From Symbiodinium natans (taxonomy: Eukaryota > Sar > Dinophyceae > Suessiales > Symbiodiniaceae), in NCBI GenBank assembly GCA_905221605.1, contig CAJNDS010002465.1:330001-394000 (forward strand): 64,000 nt of DNA, in the 5' to 3' direction. The notes beneath the pieces were generated by a model, which was not told the origin of the DNA, searched no databases, and was given only the letters and a program-made list of their open reading frames with translations. Below are positions 40,100 to 50,277 of the stretch, piece after piece; the first letter of the stretch is position 1; each line of letters opens with the position of its first letter. The translations under genes were made by a program, and so were the position numbers.

Positions 40100-40193
40100 T
40101 TCTGCGGCATGGTTTTTGGCAGGCGGTGTTTGGAGTGGGCTTGTTTTATGCGCCACCGAGATGTCACAACACATCCCCACGTGCTGGACCGAT
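40100..40193 (-). CDS. Candidate exon
   Basis: Acceptor CATCGGTCCAG; reads HVGMCCDISVAHKTSPLQTP then PAKNHAAEP. It lies within a 66-codon open minus frame. Confidence 0.35.
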
Positions 40194-40929
40194 GAAACCC
40201 CAAAACCTCCAACTATCTCTAAATCACCTAACCCCTCAGCCCTTGACCGTAAACTTCTACACTCTAAACCCATTGGATGCCCCCCTCCCCCCTGCTCGCC
40301 TCCTTCCCCCCCTGAATCCGAGAATAAGGCAAACTGAAACCAGAAATCCTAGACTCCTAATTTGGGGCTTAGGGTTGAGGGTTTGCTGGGCCCACCCCAT
40401 ATTGTTCCTAAGTGGCCCCAGAACAAGCCCTTACATACCTGAACAGGGCCCTAACACCCTAAACCCTATACCCTATAAGCCCTTGTGTCCCTTAGTAAGG
40501 CTCCGCTGGCTTTAGTCCCTCAACAACCTAAACCCTAAACCCTAAACCCTAAACCCTAAACCCTAAACCCTAAACCCTAAACCCTAAACCCTAAACCCTG
40601 AACCCTTACTGCGCTCCGGAGCAAAAGCTTGGTTCGGGGTGAAGGGAGGGCTTTAAGGGGTTTAAGGGTTAGGGTCCGCCTTGCAGCAGCATGGAGCTCA
40701 AAGGGGCTCGGGTTTAGGGTTTAGGGTTTAGGGTTTAGGGTTTAGGGTTTAGGGTTTAGGGTTTAGGGTTTAGGGTTTAGGGTTTAGGGTTTAGGGTTTA
40801 GGGCTTCGGTCTAGGGTTGCATCGAGCTTGGCTTTCCTAACCTGGTCTTTGTCTCATGCGCTGGACGACTGCTCTGTCAGAAGCGGGTCCAGTTCGTCAG
40901 GAGTGCCTTAGCCGCAACCAACGCGCCAC

Positions 40930-41038
40930 AAACCCTAAACCCTAAACCCTAAACCCTAAACCCTAAACCCTAAACCCTAAGCCCTAAACCCTAAACCCTA
41001 AACCCTAAACCCTAAACCCTAAACCCTAAACCCTAAAG
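40930..41038. repeat. CCCTAAA array
   Basis: About 15 units. It supplies the in-frame stop for the exon-like segment at 41033-41133. Confidence 0.95.
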
Positions 41039-41133
41039 GGCTGGGCCCAGCGACATAGAGGTTATAACCGGCAGATTCCCTGCTTGGGTTTCGGATACAG
41101 AGCTGCAATCCAAGCTCGTCACCCTGACGATGC
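41033..41133 (-). CDS. Candidate terminal exon
   Basis: 33 codons: IVRVTSLDCSSVSETQAGNL then PVITSMSLGPAL, stop contributed by the CCCTAAA array. Acceptor TTAAGCAAG. Confidence 0.4.
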
Positions 41134-41152
41134 CTTGCTTAACACCCTAAAC

Positions 41153-41292
41153 GCTAAACCCTAAACCCTAAACCCTAAACCCTAAACCCTAAACCCTAAA
41201 CCCTAAACCCTAAACCCTAAACCCTAAACCCTAAACCCTAAACCCTAAACCCTAAACCCTAAACCCTAAACCCTAAACCCTAAACCCTAACC
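41153..41292. repeat. Longest perfect CCCTAAA array
   Basis: About 19 uninterrupted perfect units, which suggests recent amplification. Confidence 0.97.
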
Positions 41293-41314
41293 TACATACA
41301 CCCTAAACCCCTAC

Positions 41315-41437
41315 AGGGCCTCGGGTTTTGTTCAATCCCAGGCGGCCCAAGCCCAGCGACGGCAGGTAGAAGTACAAGCGCAGCTTCTCGTGGCGAGTCG
41401 GGGGGAAAACCACCTCGGCTGTTTCGGGCTTCCAGTC
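41315..41437 (-). CDS. Candidate exon, 41 codons
   Basis: Between acceptor GACCCTAG and donor CCT/GTAGGG: DWKPETAEVVFPPTRHEKLR then LYFYLPSLGLGRLGLNK and more. Codon pattern and length make it one of the better small exons. No family recognised. Confidence 0.5.
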
Positions 41438-42162
41438 CTAGGGTCTGTCTAGGGATTAGGGTTTAGGGTTTAAGGTTTAGGGTGTAGGGTGTAGGGCTTA
41501 GGGCTTAGGGTTTAGGGTTTAAGGTTTAGGCTTTAGGGTTTAAGGTTTAGACGATGTGAGTCTTTTGTGGCCTGCTTTGGAAGCCTTCGGGCACACGCCT
41601 TTAACAGCTCATCTAGACCTAAGCCCCCGAACCCTAAAGCCCTAAACCTCAAACCCGAAACCCCAAACCCTAAACCCTCAACCCTAAACCCTAAACCCTA
41701 CACCCGAAACCCCAAGCTCTACCTAAAGCCTCAGAACTACCCGGTTTTTGGGTTTAGGGTTTCAAAGTGGGACTTCGCTCCTAGACCCAAAACCCCCAAA
41801 CCCCAAACCCTAAACCTCAAACCGGGGTTCAGGTGTTAGGGTTGGTAGGGATTAGAACCCTAAACCCTAAACCCTGAACCCTAAACCCATTTGGCTCGGG
41901 TCTGAGGGCGTTTGGGCGGGGCAAGTGCGAAAGTTGGCAGTGCTTTCGGAGGGAGGCCAGTACCCCACAGAATCCGTTCAACGGTTGAAATGGGGGCGGC
42001 ATATAATATAAGGCACCTCATTCTGAAGAATCAGAACGAAGGTTTAGGGCTTAGGTTTTCGGCTTGCTCAACCTAAACTTTAGGGTATAGGGTTTAGGTT
42101 TAGGGTTGAGGGTTTAGAGTTTAGGGTTTAGGGTTTAGGGCTAGGGTTTAGGGCTAAGCCAC

Positions 42163-42241
42163 CTGCAGCAGGCCGAACAAGAAGGTGGCGGATGCGAGCC
42201 GGCCTAGCCAGCTAATGGCGTCGTTCCTGGGCGCATCTTTG
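42163..42241 (-). CDS. Candidate exon with WLGxLxSAT motif
   Basis: Reads KDAPRNDAISWLGRLASATF then LFGLLQ, donor CAG/GTGGCT. The motif R...WLG-x-L-x-SAT also occurs in the open segment at 17467-17556, same strand, suggesting paralogous exons. The WLGRL context faintly recalls PEX11-type proteins; not enough for a call. Confidence 0.5.
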
Positions 42242-42249
42242 CTCAGGGT

Positions 42250-43020
42250 TTAGGTTTTCGGGGTAGGGACTCTAAGAGTAGTTCTATGGGGGTTTACGAA
42301 CATAGTGGACGCCTAAAATAGACCCCAAATAGTAGGATCCCCTTATAAACAGGACCCCAATAATGAGGTGCCCCTAATCTCGTGTGTACAAATAACAGTA
42401 CTGGAAGACTGGGTTCGTTCTGCCCAGACCTGGGGGGATCCAAAAAACAGATCTAGGGATTAGTTAATTTAGTTAATTTGAATAATTTAATGATTTTGCT
42501 TGAATTCATTTAATTCATTTGAAGCAAATTTAAGTAATTCCCCAAACAGTCTACTGTTGGGGTTCTAAATTCATTTCAGGATTGCCGACGTTCTGAGGAC
42601 TGTTGCCAGGTTTTTGGGTTTTTTGTCTCCCTTTGTCTCCCTTTGTGTCCCTTTGTCTCCCTTCATGTGGGTCTTCGGTGGTGTAGTTTTCATTAGTTTA
42701 ATTCAACGGTACTATGTGGTGGATCCTCCCAAATGTCTGGGTAACGGTCGAAGTTTAGAGTTTAATTCCATAAAAACTGAAAGAGGGATGATGCTGGTAT
42801 CTTTCCCGTATACACACCCTAAACCCGAAACCGTAGTCCCTAAACCCTAAGCCCTAAACCATCTGATCCTGAAGCAGCTTGTGTCACCCTTGTAGACCCA
42901 GGAGTAACCTAGGAATGAAAGGGGTGCCCTTTTTGGTCGAATGGGCCGTGTTTCGTTTTTTTGTTCGAAGGGGTTGAGGGCTTCGGGTTGACTTGTAGTT
43001 GTAAAAGTACAGAAACGATT
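42250..43020. other. No supported gene: AT-rich patch and element fragments
   Basis: Contains a family 2-like end fragment (42269-42291), an AT-rich patch with repeated TTAATTTGAATAATTT-like words (42470-42535), a CTCCCTTTGT tandem (42626-42662) and a family 7 half copy. A plus-strand frame at 43022-43348 begins with ATG and a hydrophobic start, but it runs into a poly-C tract and is not supported. Confidence 0.5.
42894..42952. mobile_element. Left half of family 7
   Basis: GACCCAGGAGTAACCTAGGA, then ATGAAAGGGGTGCCCTTTTT, nearly identical to the 61.3 kb member. The right half is missing. Confidence 0.55.
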
Positions 43021-43919
43021 CATGATGGAAAGCCCAATCTTTGTGCTGATAACATGCTTACAAGTATTGGTATGTTTACAGCAGGGGTTTGGGGCCAAGC
43101 GGCACGATGTCGTTGACGTGATGGTGCACCTTCTACAGTCAACAAGTTTTTCCGTGCATCGAGGCCCTTGTCGATACCCTGAAGCCTACAACCATCTAGG
43201 GACTCGGACTCCAATAGCCCTCAATGAAGGTACCTTCTCTAAATCGCATGAACCGGACACACGAATCACATCACAACCCCCCCCCCCCCCCCCTCCCAGG
43301 GTTTCTTGTTACGATTTAGACGGGTTTTCCCTAATCAAGAAACCCTAAACCCTGCTCCCGAAGCCTGGAGCTCCGGGTGGAACCATATGAAACCGACGAT
43401 CAGGAATCTACAAGAAAAAAAACACAGATGCCCATAACCTAAATCCCAAACCCTAAACCCTAAACCCCCACCCCCCCTCCCCCCCTAAGACTCTTCCAAA
43501 GGAAGCTGTCCTAGCAACTAGGGTTTAAGGTTGAGGGTTTAGGTTTTAGGGTTTAGGGATCTTCGATACTCCTACCCCCCCCCCCCCTCCCCCCTACCCC
43601 AACAACCAGCACCACAACCCAAACCAGAGGAGCACTTGAACTTGAGCGCAGGGGTGTGAATCTTCACCAAAGTAGGTTAGGGTTTCGGGTTTAGGGTTTA
43701 AGGGCTAGGCTGTCGGTTTTACACCTCAGGGTTGAAGTTGTAAGCCACAATTTAATGAAGGCTGTATATACACCCGATAACTACACGAGAAGGAACCCCA
43801 AGCATTCTGTTCACAACTTGAAATTCAAACCCTCTGCGCAGCTCATCTACAATGACTAACAAGAATGATTACGGAGATTATTCTCAATATGAATACGAAC
43901 ATGATCACACGACGTATCA

Positions 43920-43994
43920 TTACCCTTTCATCATCATCCTTATCATCATCATCATCCTCATCATGACTCACATCACCGTCATTGCCATCATCAC
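43920..43994. repeat. Imperfect (ATC)n repeat
   Basis: ATC/ATT triplets. On the minus strand it gives a poly-Asp stretch in a 63-codon frame, regarded as incidental. Confidence 0.9.
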
Positions 43995-44149
43995 TAAACC
44001 CTAAACCCACAGCCCTGACGAAACAGCTCTTCATCCTTTGAAGCCTTCACGAACACCCCTGAACCCTAAAGCCTAAACCATAGACCTAAACCCTAAACCC
44101 TAAACCCTAAGCCCTAAGCCCTTAGCCCTAAACCCTAAACCCTAAGCAA

Positions 44150-44257
44150 GATCAAAAAACCGGCCGGGCGGGCCTCGACCTGCGTGGTTGGTATGGGAAT
44201 CACGATCTTCAAGAAGTTCCTGGGAAGGCTTAAGAGGATGTCCCGGTCAAGTCCAGG
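44150..44257 (-). CDS. Candidate exon
   Basis: Open 36 codons: SPGLDRDILLSLPRNFLKIV then IPIPTTQ, with a CAG/GTCGAG donor; unspliced it runs to a stop in TTTAGGG. Confidence 0.4.
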
Positions 44258-44759
44258 GGAGGGTTTAGGGTTTATGGTTTAGGGTTTGGGGTTTGGGGTG
44301 TGGGGTTTGGGGTTTAGGGTTGGAGAAAGCCTTAACCCAAATCCTCAACCTTAGGGGGGCTTCAAGGTTTAGGGTATACGGGGGGGGGGGGGGGGGGTTG
44401 TTGGGAAAGACTCTCCAAGGGGGAAGGATTCAACCAAGTACCCTAAACTCTAGATTGGTAAAGCCCTACATCCGCCCTTTAAGGGATTCCATAAGCTACC
44501 TAAGTCCCTCATTCCCTACAACTACTATTTGCTTCGGAACTCTCCCAAAAAAACAAAAGACTCTTCCCTATCAGGGCGATATAGGGATTGACATATTCTT
44601 TGGGGGTTCTTATGCAACTAGTAGTAATAGCTGACCTACTACCCCTCAAGGTCTTTAGGATTGAGGCTTTAGACTTTGAGCTTTCCTGGAGAAAAAGCTT
44701 CAAACCTGACCCTACGGGCTCTTCATGGGGGTCCAACACTAGGCATCCTAGGTAATTAC

Positions 44760-44851
44760 CCTCGAAAGAAGCTTGAGGGTCGGCCCATCGCTTGGCAGCC
44801 ATGCGGCAACCCACCGGGAAATCTCACATCGGGGAAGATCACCAACAGACC
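44760..44851 (-). CDS. Candidate exon
   Basis: Starts after TTTAG, 30 codons: SVGDLPRCEISRWVAAWLPS then DGPTLKLLSR, donor AGG/GTAATT. A longer overlapping frame (44509-44802) in another phase is considered the shadow. Confidence 0.45.
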
Positions 44852-44905
44852 CTAAACGCCCTATGCCCTTCAACAGCCCTCAGCCCTCAGCCCTCAGCCC
44901 TGAAC

Positions 44906-44958
44906 CTGGCAGAGAGACTTCGATGAACGCAGATGCGCAAGAAAACCAACCAGAAGCA
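44906..44958 (-). CDS. Candidate exon
   Basis: Reads LLVGFLAHLRSSKSLCQ and ends at CAG/GTTCAG. An alternative acceptor at 44829 would join it in phase to the previous exon. Confidence 0.35.
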
Positions 44959-45353
44959 CTGTTTTAAGACTGGGTTAGGGATTAGGGTTTAGGGTTTAGG
45001 GTTTAGGGTTTAGGATTTAGGGTCCATGGTTTGGGGTAGAGCCACGGCCCCAGTGGCACCCTTCTTCTTGTGCCAAAATATGCTTCTCCTTGCTATTAAG
45101 TTAGAAGTATGCCCCGGCCAAGCCCTATACCCTAAGGGTATGGGCTTCCTATTTGGGTTGAGTTCGGTCGACGTCTACTAGATTCTTTTCTGAGGGGCTT
45201 GGGGGTGCAGGGGTTTCGAGTTTTGGGCTTAGCTAGGGTTTAACACCCGAAGCCCACCCTAAACCCTAACCCGTAACACCAACCCTAAACCCTAAACCCT
45301 AGACCCTAAACCCTAAACCCGAAACCCTAAACCCTAAACCCTAAACTCAGCAA

Positions 45354-45424
45354 AAGCTAGAAGAAACTGGGCCAGGCACCCCCTTTCTGGCAGCTCCTTC
45401 ACTGTTGGGATGTCCTGCGGCTCA
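45354..45424 (-). CDS. Candidate exon ending at an array GT
   Basis: Acceptor GGGCTCCCAG preceded by CCCTAAAC (a possible branch-point sequence), then EPQDIPTVKELPERGCLAQF then LLAFA, ending at GTTTAGGG. Confidence 0.45.
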
Positions 45425-46223
45425 ACTGGGAGCCCACCGTCAGGGTTGAGCCCAGGGTTTAGGGTTTGGGGTTTAGGGTTTGGGGTTTCGGGGTCGGAAT
45501 AACCAAGAGGATTCCCTTATGGTCCCTATATGTATATACATACATATATATATATAATATAATTCCCCCCCCCCTTGGCCCCTCCAAAGAACCTATTCCA
45601 ATTAGTAAGGCCACTAAATTAGGGTGTAGGGTGTATAGGGGCTTTAAGGGGTACAAGGAAGGGCCCCCCCGAAGGGACCCTTCATCTGATTCCCCATACA
45701 TAACCCCTAAACCCTAAACCCTAAACCCTAAACCCTAAACCCTAAACCCTAAACCCTAAACCCTAAACCCTAAACCCTAAACCCTAAACCCTAAACCCTA
45801 AACCCTTATACCTTTCCTATACGCCTAAGTAGCCCCTAAATAACTTTCAAAGAACTCCGAAGGTCCCTAACAAGGGTCGGAGCCAAAACCCCTACAAGTT
45901 AAAGGGTTTAGGGTTTAGGGCTTAGGTGAGTTTAGGGTTTAGGGTTTAGGGTTTAGGGTTTAGGGCATTCCTATCAGAGCAGTGAGAGGTCAGCAGTGCA
46001 CGGGCAATCTAACTGCCTTGCTGCCTTTATGCGTAAGGAGGGTTCCGGGGCTTATACTGTGTTGACTTACAGATCTTTCTTACACAACAAGAACCCTAAA
46101 CCCTAAACCCTAATCCCTAAACAGTTGGGAATCATTGCTGGAAAACCGTTCTTGTTTTCCAGGCGACTGTGGCCAAGAGTGCGGCTGAAAGCTGATCTGG
46201 AGGCCTACTTCCTTTGTCTTCCA

Positions 46224-46350
46224 CCCTAAACCCTAAACCCTAAACCCTAAACCCTAAACCCTAAACCCTAAACCCTAAACCCTAAACCCTAAACCCTAAA
46301 CCCTAAACCCTAAACCCTAAACCCTAAACCCTAACCCTAAACCCTAAACC
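46224..46350. repeat. CCCTAAA array at the end of an open frame
   Basis: About 17 units. The minus-strand open frame from the 46.4-46.7 kb island ends at GTTTAGGG of this array. Confidence 0.95.
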
Positions 46351-46423
46351 AGCAGGATAGGTGATCGGAAGCAGCTCAGGATTCTCAGCAGCATTTTGTG
46401 CAAGGCGGAAACATTTCCGGCTG

Positions 46424-46691
46424 TCAGGGCCTGGAAATGAAGCCAGTCATGAACACTGGTGCTGACAATCCAGTACGCCACATTCCTAAGTCAGGTTGCC
46501 ACAGCAGATTGCCGGCAATGGCCAGCACTGACAAGTAGGATTGCTGCATTCCAGACAGGCTCTGTGCTTTCAGGAGCTGTAGTGTGGCGACACCACTCAG
46601 GTTGTATGAAGTCAAGCCGACAGCCTCTGCATCTGCAACAACCTTCTTCAGGAAGTTGGGGCCCAGACTGAAACATACGTCAGTGGCATTG
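46424..46691 (-). CDS. Protein segment of unknown function, partly hydrophobic
   Basis: About 89 codons open on the minus strand from a CCTTAG acceptor to a stop: starts NATDVCFSLGPNFLKKVVAD and continues through an Ala/Leu/Gly-rich part containing LSVLAIAGNLL. There is no ATG at the start, so it is a 3' exon or fragment. Past the acceptor-like TTCATTTCCAG near its end, another frame stays open (ALTAGNVSALHKMLLRILSC...) and runs to GTTTAGGG at 46350, so the true 3' structure may differ. Confidence 0.6.
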
Positions 46692-47041
46692 CTAAGGTTG
46701 CCGTTGAGTGTTTAGGGCGTAGGGGCGCAGAGAAGCTTGCTAAGTGGGATTTTGCGTTTAGGAACTCAGGAATTCACAACAAACAAGCCCAAAGTAACAT
46801 CGTAACTGCCCTGAGCTGGGCAACCCTATGAGCTATCTGACGTTAAGTATCTTCCTGAACCTTTCAGTAGGGGGCTATATAAGGGATACAAAGAGGTCAT
46901 AAACCCTAAACCCTAAACACGAAGCCCGAAACCTATGGCTTCGGCTTTCTTCTTCCCACGACGCCCCTTCAAATCCGGCAGCCGAATTTTCCCTGAATCC
47001 CTAAACCCTAAACCCTAAACTCTAACCCCTAAACCCTAAAC

Positions 47042-47097
47042 CCTCTCGCTGAGCAGAAACGGGTGGACGCCCAAGTTGCTACCGGCTACACACTGGT
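47042..47097 (-). CDS. Candidate exon ending at an array GT
   Basis: Acceptor AGCACCAG; reads CVAGSNLGVHPFLLSER, then GTTTAGGG directly. 17 codons. Confidence 0.35.
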
Positions 47098-47257
47098 GCT
47101 ACGGGCTTAAGGCCTGGGGTTGAGGGAGCATGTACTATTGTATGTGCTGGGGATTGATCTGAAGTATGTTATGTAAACACAATGCTGTGGTCACCGATAG
47201 CTCCGTGGATTGCGTGGAACAACCACCCTAAGAACCCGAAAAACGCTGCACCCTAAA

Positions 47258-47396
47258 CCCTATTATATAAACCATTACAAACCCTAAACCCTATTATATA
47301 AACCATTATAAACCCTATTATATAAACCATTATAAACCCTCCTATATAAACCATTATAAACCCTATTATATAAACCATTATAAACCATTCTAAACC
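47258..47396. repeat. 24-bp tandem repeat containing a telomere-like word
   Basis: Five units of CCTATTATATAAACCATTAT then AAAC; the joint of each unit re-creates AAACCCT. One unit carries an extra CCCTAAA. Confidence 0.95.
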
Positions 47397-47611
47397 CTAA
47401 ACCCGAATCTAAATCCGATTGAGCCCTCCGGGTCCTGCTGGGCGGCCTGGGGGACGATGGTGGTGTCCTCAGCTTTGGCAGCGTTTCAGCCCAGACGTTT
47501 ATAGAGTGCGTAAGGGAGGGCTTAGAGTTTAGCGTTGAGGGTTTACCTAAACCCTAAACCCTAAACCCTAAACCCTAAACCCTAAACATCCTAAACCCTA
47601 AACCCTAAACC

Positions 47612-47710
47612 CTAAGGTTTAGGTGGTTCCGAGGCAAAGATCGCCTTCGGAGAGCACACGGCAAGAATTGGAAGTATCAGGGTACTCCTCTGGGGGTCGG
47701 AATAGTTACT
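47612..47710 (-). CDS. Candidate terminal exon
   Basis: Starts after TTTAG; reads SNYSDPQRSTLILPILAVCS then PKAIFASEPPKP and stop. 32 codons. Confidence 0.4.
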   Translation of the reverse strand, partial: SNYSDPQRSTLILPILAVCSPKAIFASEPPKP

Positions 47711-48421
47711 CTAAACCCTAAACCCTAAACCCTAAACCCTGGAAAAGTCTACTTTCATAACCCCCCCCCCCCCCCCCCCCCCCATGACCCTTTTCAAATT
47801 ATCAAGGCCCCTGTATTGCATGCCTCACAAAGCCACGCTTGGCACGTAGACCTCTCAAAGCTGCCCGGCAGAGCCGAAGTTTAGGGTTTAGGGTTTAGGG
47901 TTTAGGGTTTAGGGTTTAGGGTTTAGGGTTTAGGGTTTAGGGTTTAGGGTTTAGGGTTTAGGGTTTAGGGTTTAGGGTTTAATTGGGGCTTAGGGTTTAG
48001 GGTTTCCAGAATCCTTTGCAACCGATAATACAAATTTGGGGTTTTCGGGAACCTTTTCCCTAAAGGCCTAGACCCTAAATCTTACTTTGGGGTGTAGAGA
48101 ACCCTAGGCACTAAACCTAAACCCTAAACCCGAAACCCAAACCCTAAACCCGAAACCCTAAACCCGAAACCCGAAACCCTAAACCCTAAACCCGAAACTC
48201 TAATCCCGAAACCCCTTTTTGCGATGCGCACGCCTGTTCGATGTTGAGGGCGGATCTGCGCCAGGGTGGTCCAGAGGCGGCTCCAAGATTTTCAAGGAAT
48301 TTTGAAGGTTCGTAGGGTTTAGGGTTTAGGGTTTAGGGTTTAGGGTTTAGGGTTTAGGGTTTAGGGTTTAGGGTTTAGGGTTTAGGGTTAGGGCAACCCT
48401 AAACCCTGAAAAGCCTCGAAC

Positions 48422-48568
48422 ATGTGCAAGGTCTTCTCTGCGCCTTCCGAGCCTCAGTATGCAGCCGCCCCGGACCTGCGCAGCATCCCAAGTCGTCACA
48501 GCAGAACTGTGAGGAGCACCAGTGAATTGGTGCATCGAGGTTCTGGCGGAAAAAATGCTAAACCCTAA
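48422..48568 (+). CDS. Coding-like island, strand uncertain
   Basis: The plus frame from ATG reads MCKVFSAPSEPQYAAAPDLR and 28 more residues to a stop in CCCTAAG. The minus strand is also open for 48 codons (starting FRQNLDAPIHWCSSQFCCDD). Composition cannot decide between them. Confidence 0.3.
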   Translation: MCKVFSAPSEPQYAAAPDLRSIPSRHSRTVRSTSELVHRGSGGKNAKP

Positions 48569-48809
48569 GCCCTAAGCCCTAAGCTCTAAGCCCTAAACCC
48601 TAAACCCTAAACCCTAAACCCTACACCCTACATTCGAAGTCTGCAAGACAGGATCTAGGGATTGGCCAGGGTTAGCAGATCAACTGCTCTCGTCCTCAGC
48701 TCTGTAAGCCTCATCCAGCCCATCGGAGCCAGTCTACACATTTAGGGTTTAGGGTTTAGGGTTTAGGGGCTGAGGGACTAGGAGCCTAGGGTACCTTTTT
48801 TGGATGTCC

Positions 48810-48992
48810 CTAGAAAGGGATTCTGTTTGTTCTATTTGGGGTATGAAAGTGGTTATCCTGTTTTGGGAAATACCCACATGGCCCAGCAAAGACAGTTCTC
48901 TTCACACGTGGGCCGGTCTCAAGTGCAAGACAAAAGGAGTCCAAGAGCCTCAGTCGTGCGCGATTCGCGCACGTCCTTGCGCACCCTAAACG
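48810..48992 (-). CDS. Proposed gene 48.8-49.6 kb, terminal exon
   Basis: 61 codons including stop from acceptor GGGTTCAG: RLGCARTCANRARLRLLDSF, later ETGPRVKRTVFAGPCGYFPK. In phase with the donor of each upstream 213-bp unit. A plus-strand frame of 67 codons overlaps. Confidence 0.45.
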   Translation of the reverse strand, partial: RLGCARTCANRARLRLLDSFCLALETGPRVKRTVFAGPCGYFPKQDNHFHTPNRTNRIPF

Positions 48993-49047
48993 CTGAACCC
49001 TAAACAATCAGAATCTGCATCGCAGTCCTTAAAACCCTAAACCTTAC

Positions 49048-49169
49048 AGTCAGAGAGGACGACAGAACTCCTTTCCCGGCGTGAGCCTTTCGCTCTCTTG
49101 CTTTTCGGGAACAGAGTCGAACCATTTTCCGGCGCCAGGACAAATTGAAATCACCGAGGCCCTTCATCT
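49048..49169 (-). CDS. Triplicated exon, copy 1
   Basis: Acceptor GTTTGTTGTCGACAG, then MKGLGDFNLSWRRKMVRLCS and RKARERKAHAGKGVLSSSLT, donor GTAAGG. Very basic peptide. Compared with copy 3 it has +1 and +5 nt insertions that cancel, altering only about eight residues in the middle. Confidence 0.5.
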
Positions 49170-49260
49170 CTGTCGACAACAAACGAATTCATGGCACCCT
49201 AAACGCTGAACCCTAAACAATCAGAATCTGCATCGCAGTCCTTAAAACCCTAAACCTTAC

Positions 49261-49382
49261 AGTCAGAGAGGACGACAGAACTCCTTTCCCGGCGTGAGCT
49301 TTTCGCTCTCTTGCTTTTCGGGAACAGAGTCGAACCATTTTCCGGCGCCAGGACAAATTGAAATCACCGAGGCCCTTCATCT
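49261..49382 (-). CDS. Triplicated exon, copy 2
   Basis: Encodes the same peptide as copy 1, with the same splice-site context 213 bp away. Exon phase (1 in, 0 out) means two copies cannot be joined in frame, so if spliced they would be alternatives. Confidence 0.45.
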
Positions 49383-49473
49383 CTGTCGACAACAAACGAA
49401 TTCATGGCACCCTAAACGCTGAACCCTAAACAATCAGAATCTGCATCGCAGTCCTTAAAACCCTAAACCTTAC

Positions 49474-49587
49474 AGTCAGAGAGGACGACGGCCCTCCTTT
49501 CCCGGCGTGAGCTTTTCGCTCTCTTGCTTTTCCAGAGTCGAACCATTTCCGGCGCCAGGACAAATTGAAATCACCAACGCCCTTCAT
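49474..49587 (-). CDS. Triplicated exon, copy 3 (divergent)
   Basis: Reads MKGVGDFNLSWRRKWFDSGK then ARERKAHAGKGGPSSSLT. The CAG acceptor of the other copies is CGG here; the next AG lies 2 nt on, changing the entry phase to 0. Probably the ancestral middle sequence. Confidence 0.45.
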
Positions 49588-49892
49588 CTCCGTCGACAAC
49601 AAACGAATTCATGACTGACTTCGGGAACACCCCGCCTGAAAGTCCAAGTGGATCAGGACTCAGGTCCAATCTCTCTGAGCGGGGAGTGAGTGGTAGGGGC
49701 CCTGGGACTTACCCTAAACCCTAAGCCCTAAAGTCTGAACCCTAAAGCCTAAACCCTAAACCTTAAACCCTAAACCCTACCAGCACACGTGCTGCCCCCT
49801 ACCCCGAGTCTACCGCCATCATCGGCTACCAAGAACATCTGAGACCAGGGCCGAGCAAGACATTGACAGCCTTCAAGCCCAAAACCCTCACC

Positions 49893-50008
49893 CTAAACCC
49901 TAAACCCTAAACCCTAAACCCTAAACCCTAAACCCTAAACCCTAAACCCTAAACCCTAAACCCTAAACCCTAAACCCTAAACCCTAAACCCTAAACCCTA
50001 AACCTAAA
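49893..50008. repeat. CCCTAAA array
   Basis: About 16 perfect units between the 213-bp triplication and the 50.3-52.2 kb gene model. Confidence 0.95.
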
Positions 50009-50277
50009 CCCTCAACCTGAGCCCTAATTTAGACAATCCCCACATTCGGGTTCGTTGTCCCTACCGCCCCACCGCAGCTGGCTACGTACTGAAAACTACA
50101 CACACTTGGAACAACAAACAGGGAACCCCAAGAATATAGGGTTTAGGGTTTAGGGTTTAGGGTTTAGGGTTTGGGGTAGGAATAACAGGGGAACATAAGC
50201 ACCCTGGTCGGTACATTCCCATGATCTTCCTACTTTATTCTTGGGGCTCCCTGCTTGGGGTTCCCATTCCGGCCCCT

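Larger units (their letters stand above)
48981..49613. repeat. 213-bp tandem triplication of an exon-like unit
   Basis: Units begin at 48981, 49194 and 49407. The first two differ by a single base in the region compared (GTGAGCC versus GTGAGCT); the third carries small deletions and substitutions. Each contains short CCCTAAA-type words and one open segment on the minus strand. Confidence 0.97.

Noticed and set aside
39741-40515. Long plus-strand open frames rich in GLGVWGLGF and NPKPQTLNP peptides
   Set aside because: These are translations of degenerate TTTAGGG/CCCTAAA units; perfect units would contain stops, and the same peptide types recur wherever arrays are decayed.
43022-43348. 108-codon plus-strand protein with signal-like start
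   Set aside because: Has an ATG and a hydrophobic start but runs into poly-C, overlaps minus frames of similar quality and shows no splice context; left as unsupported.
44509-44802. 98-codon minus-strand protein
   Set aside because: Another phase (44760-44851) with a better codon pattern and a GTAATT donor explains the first part, and the rest looks intronic.
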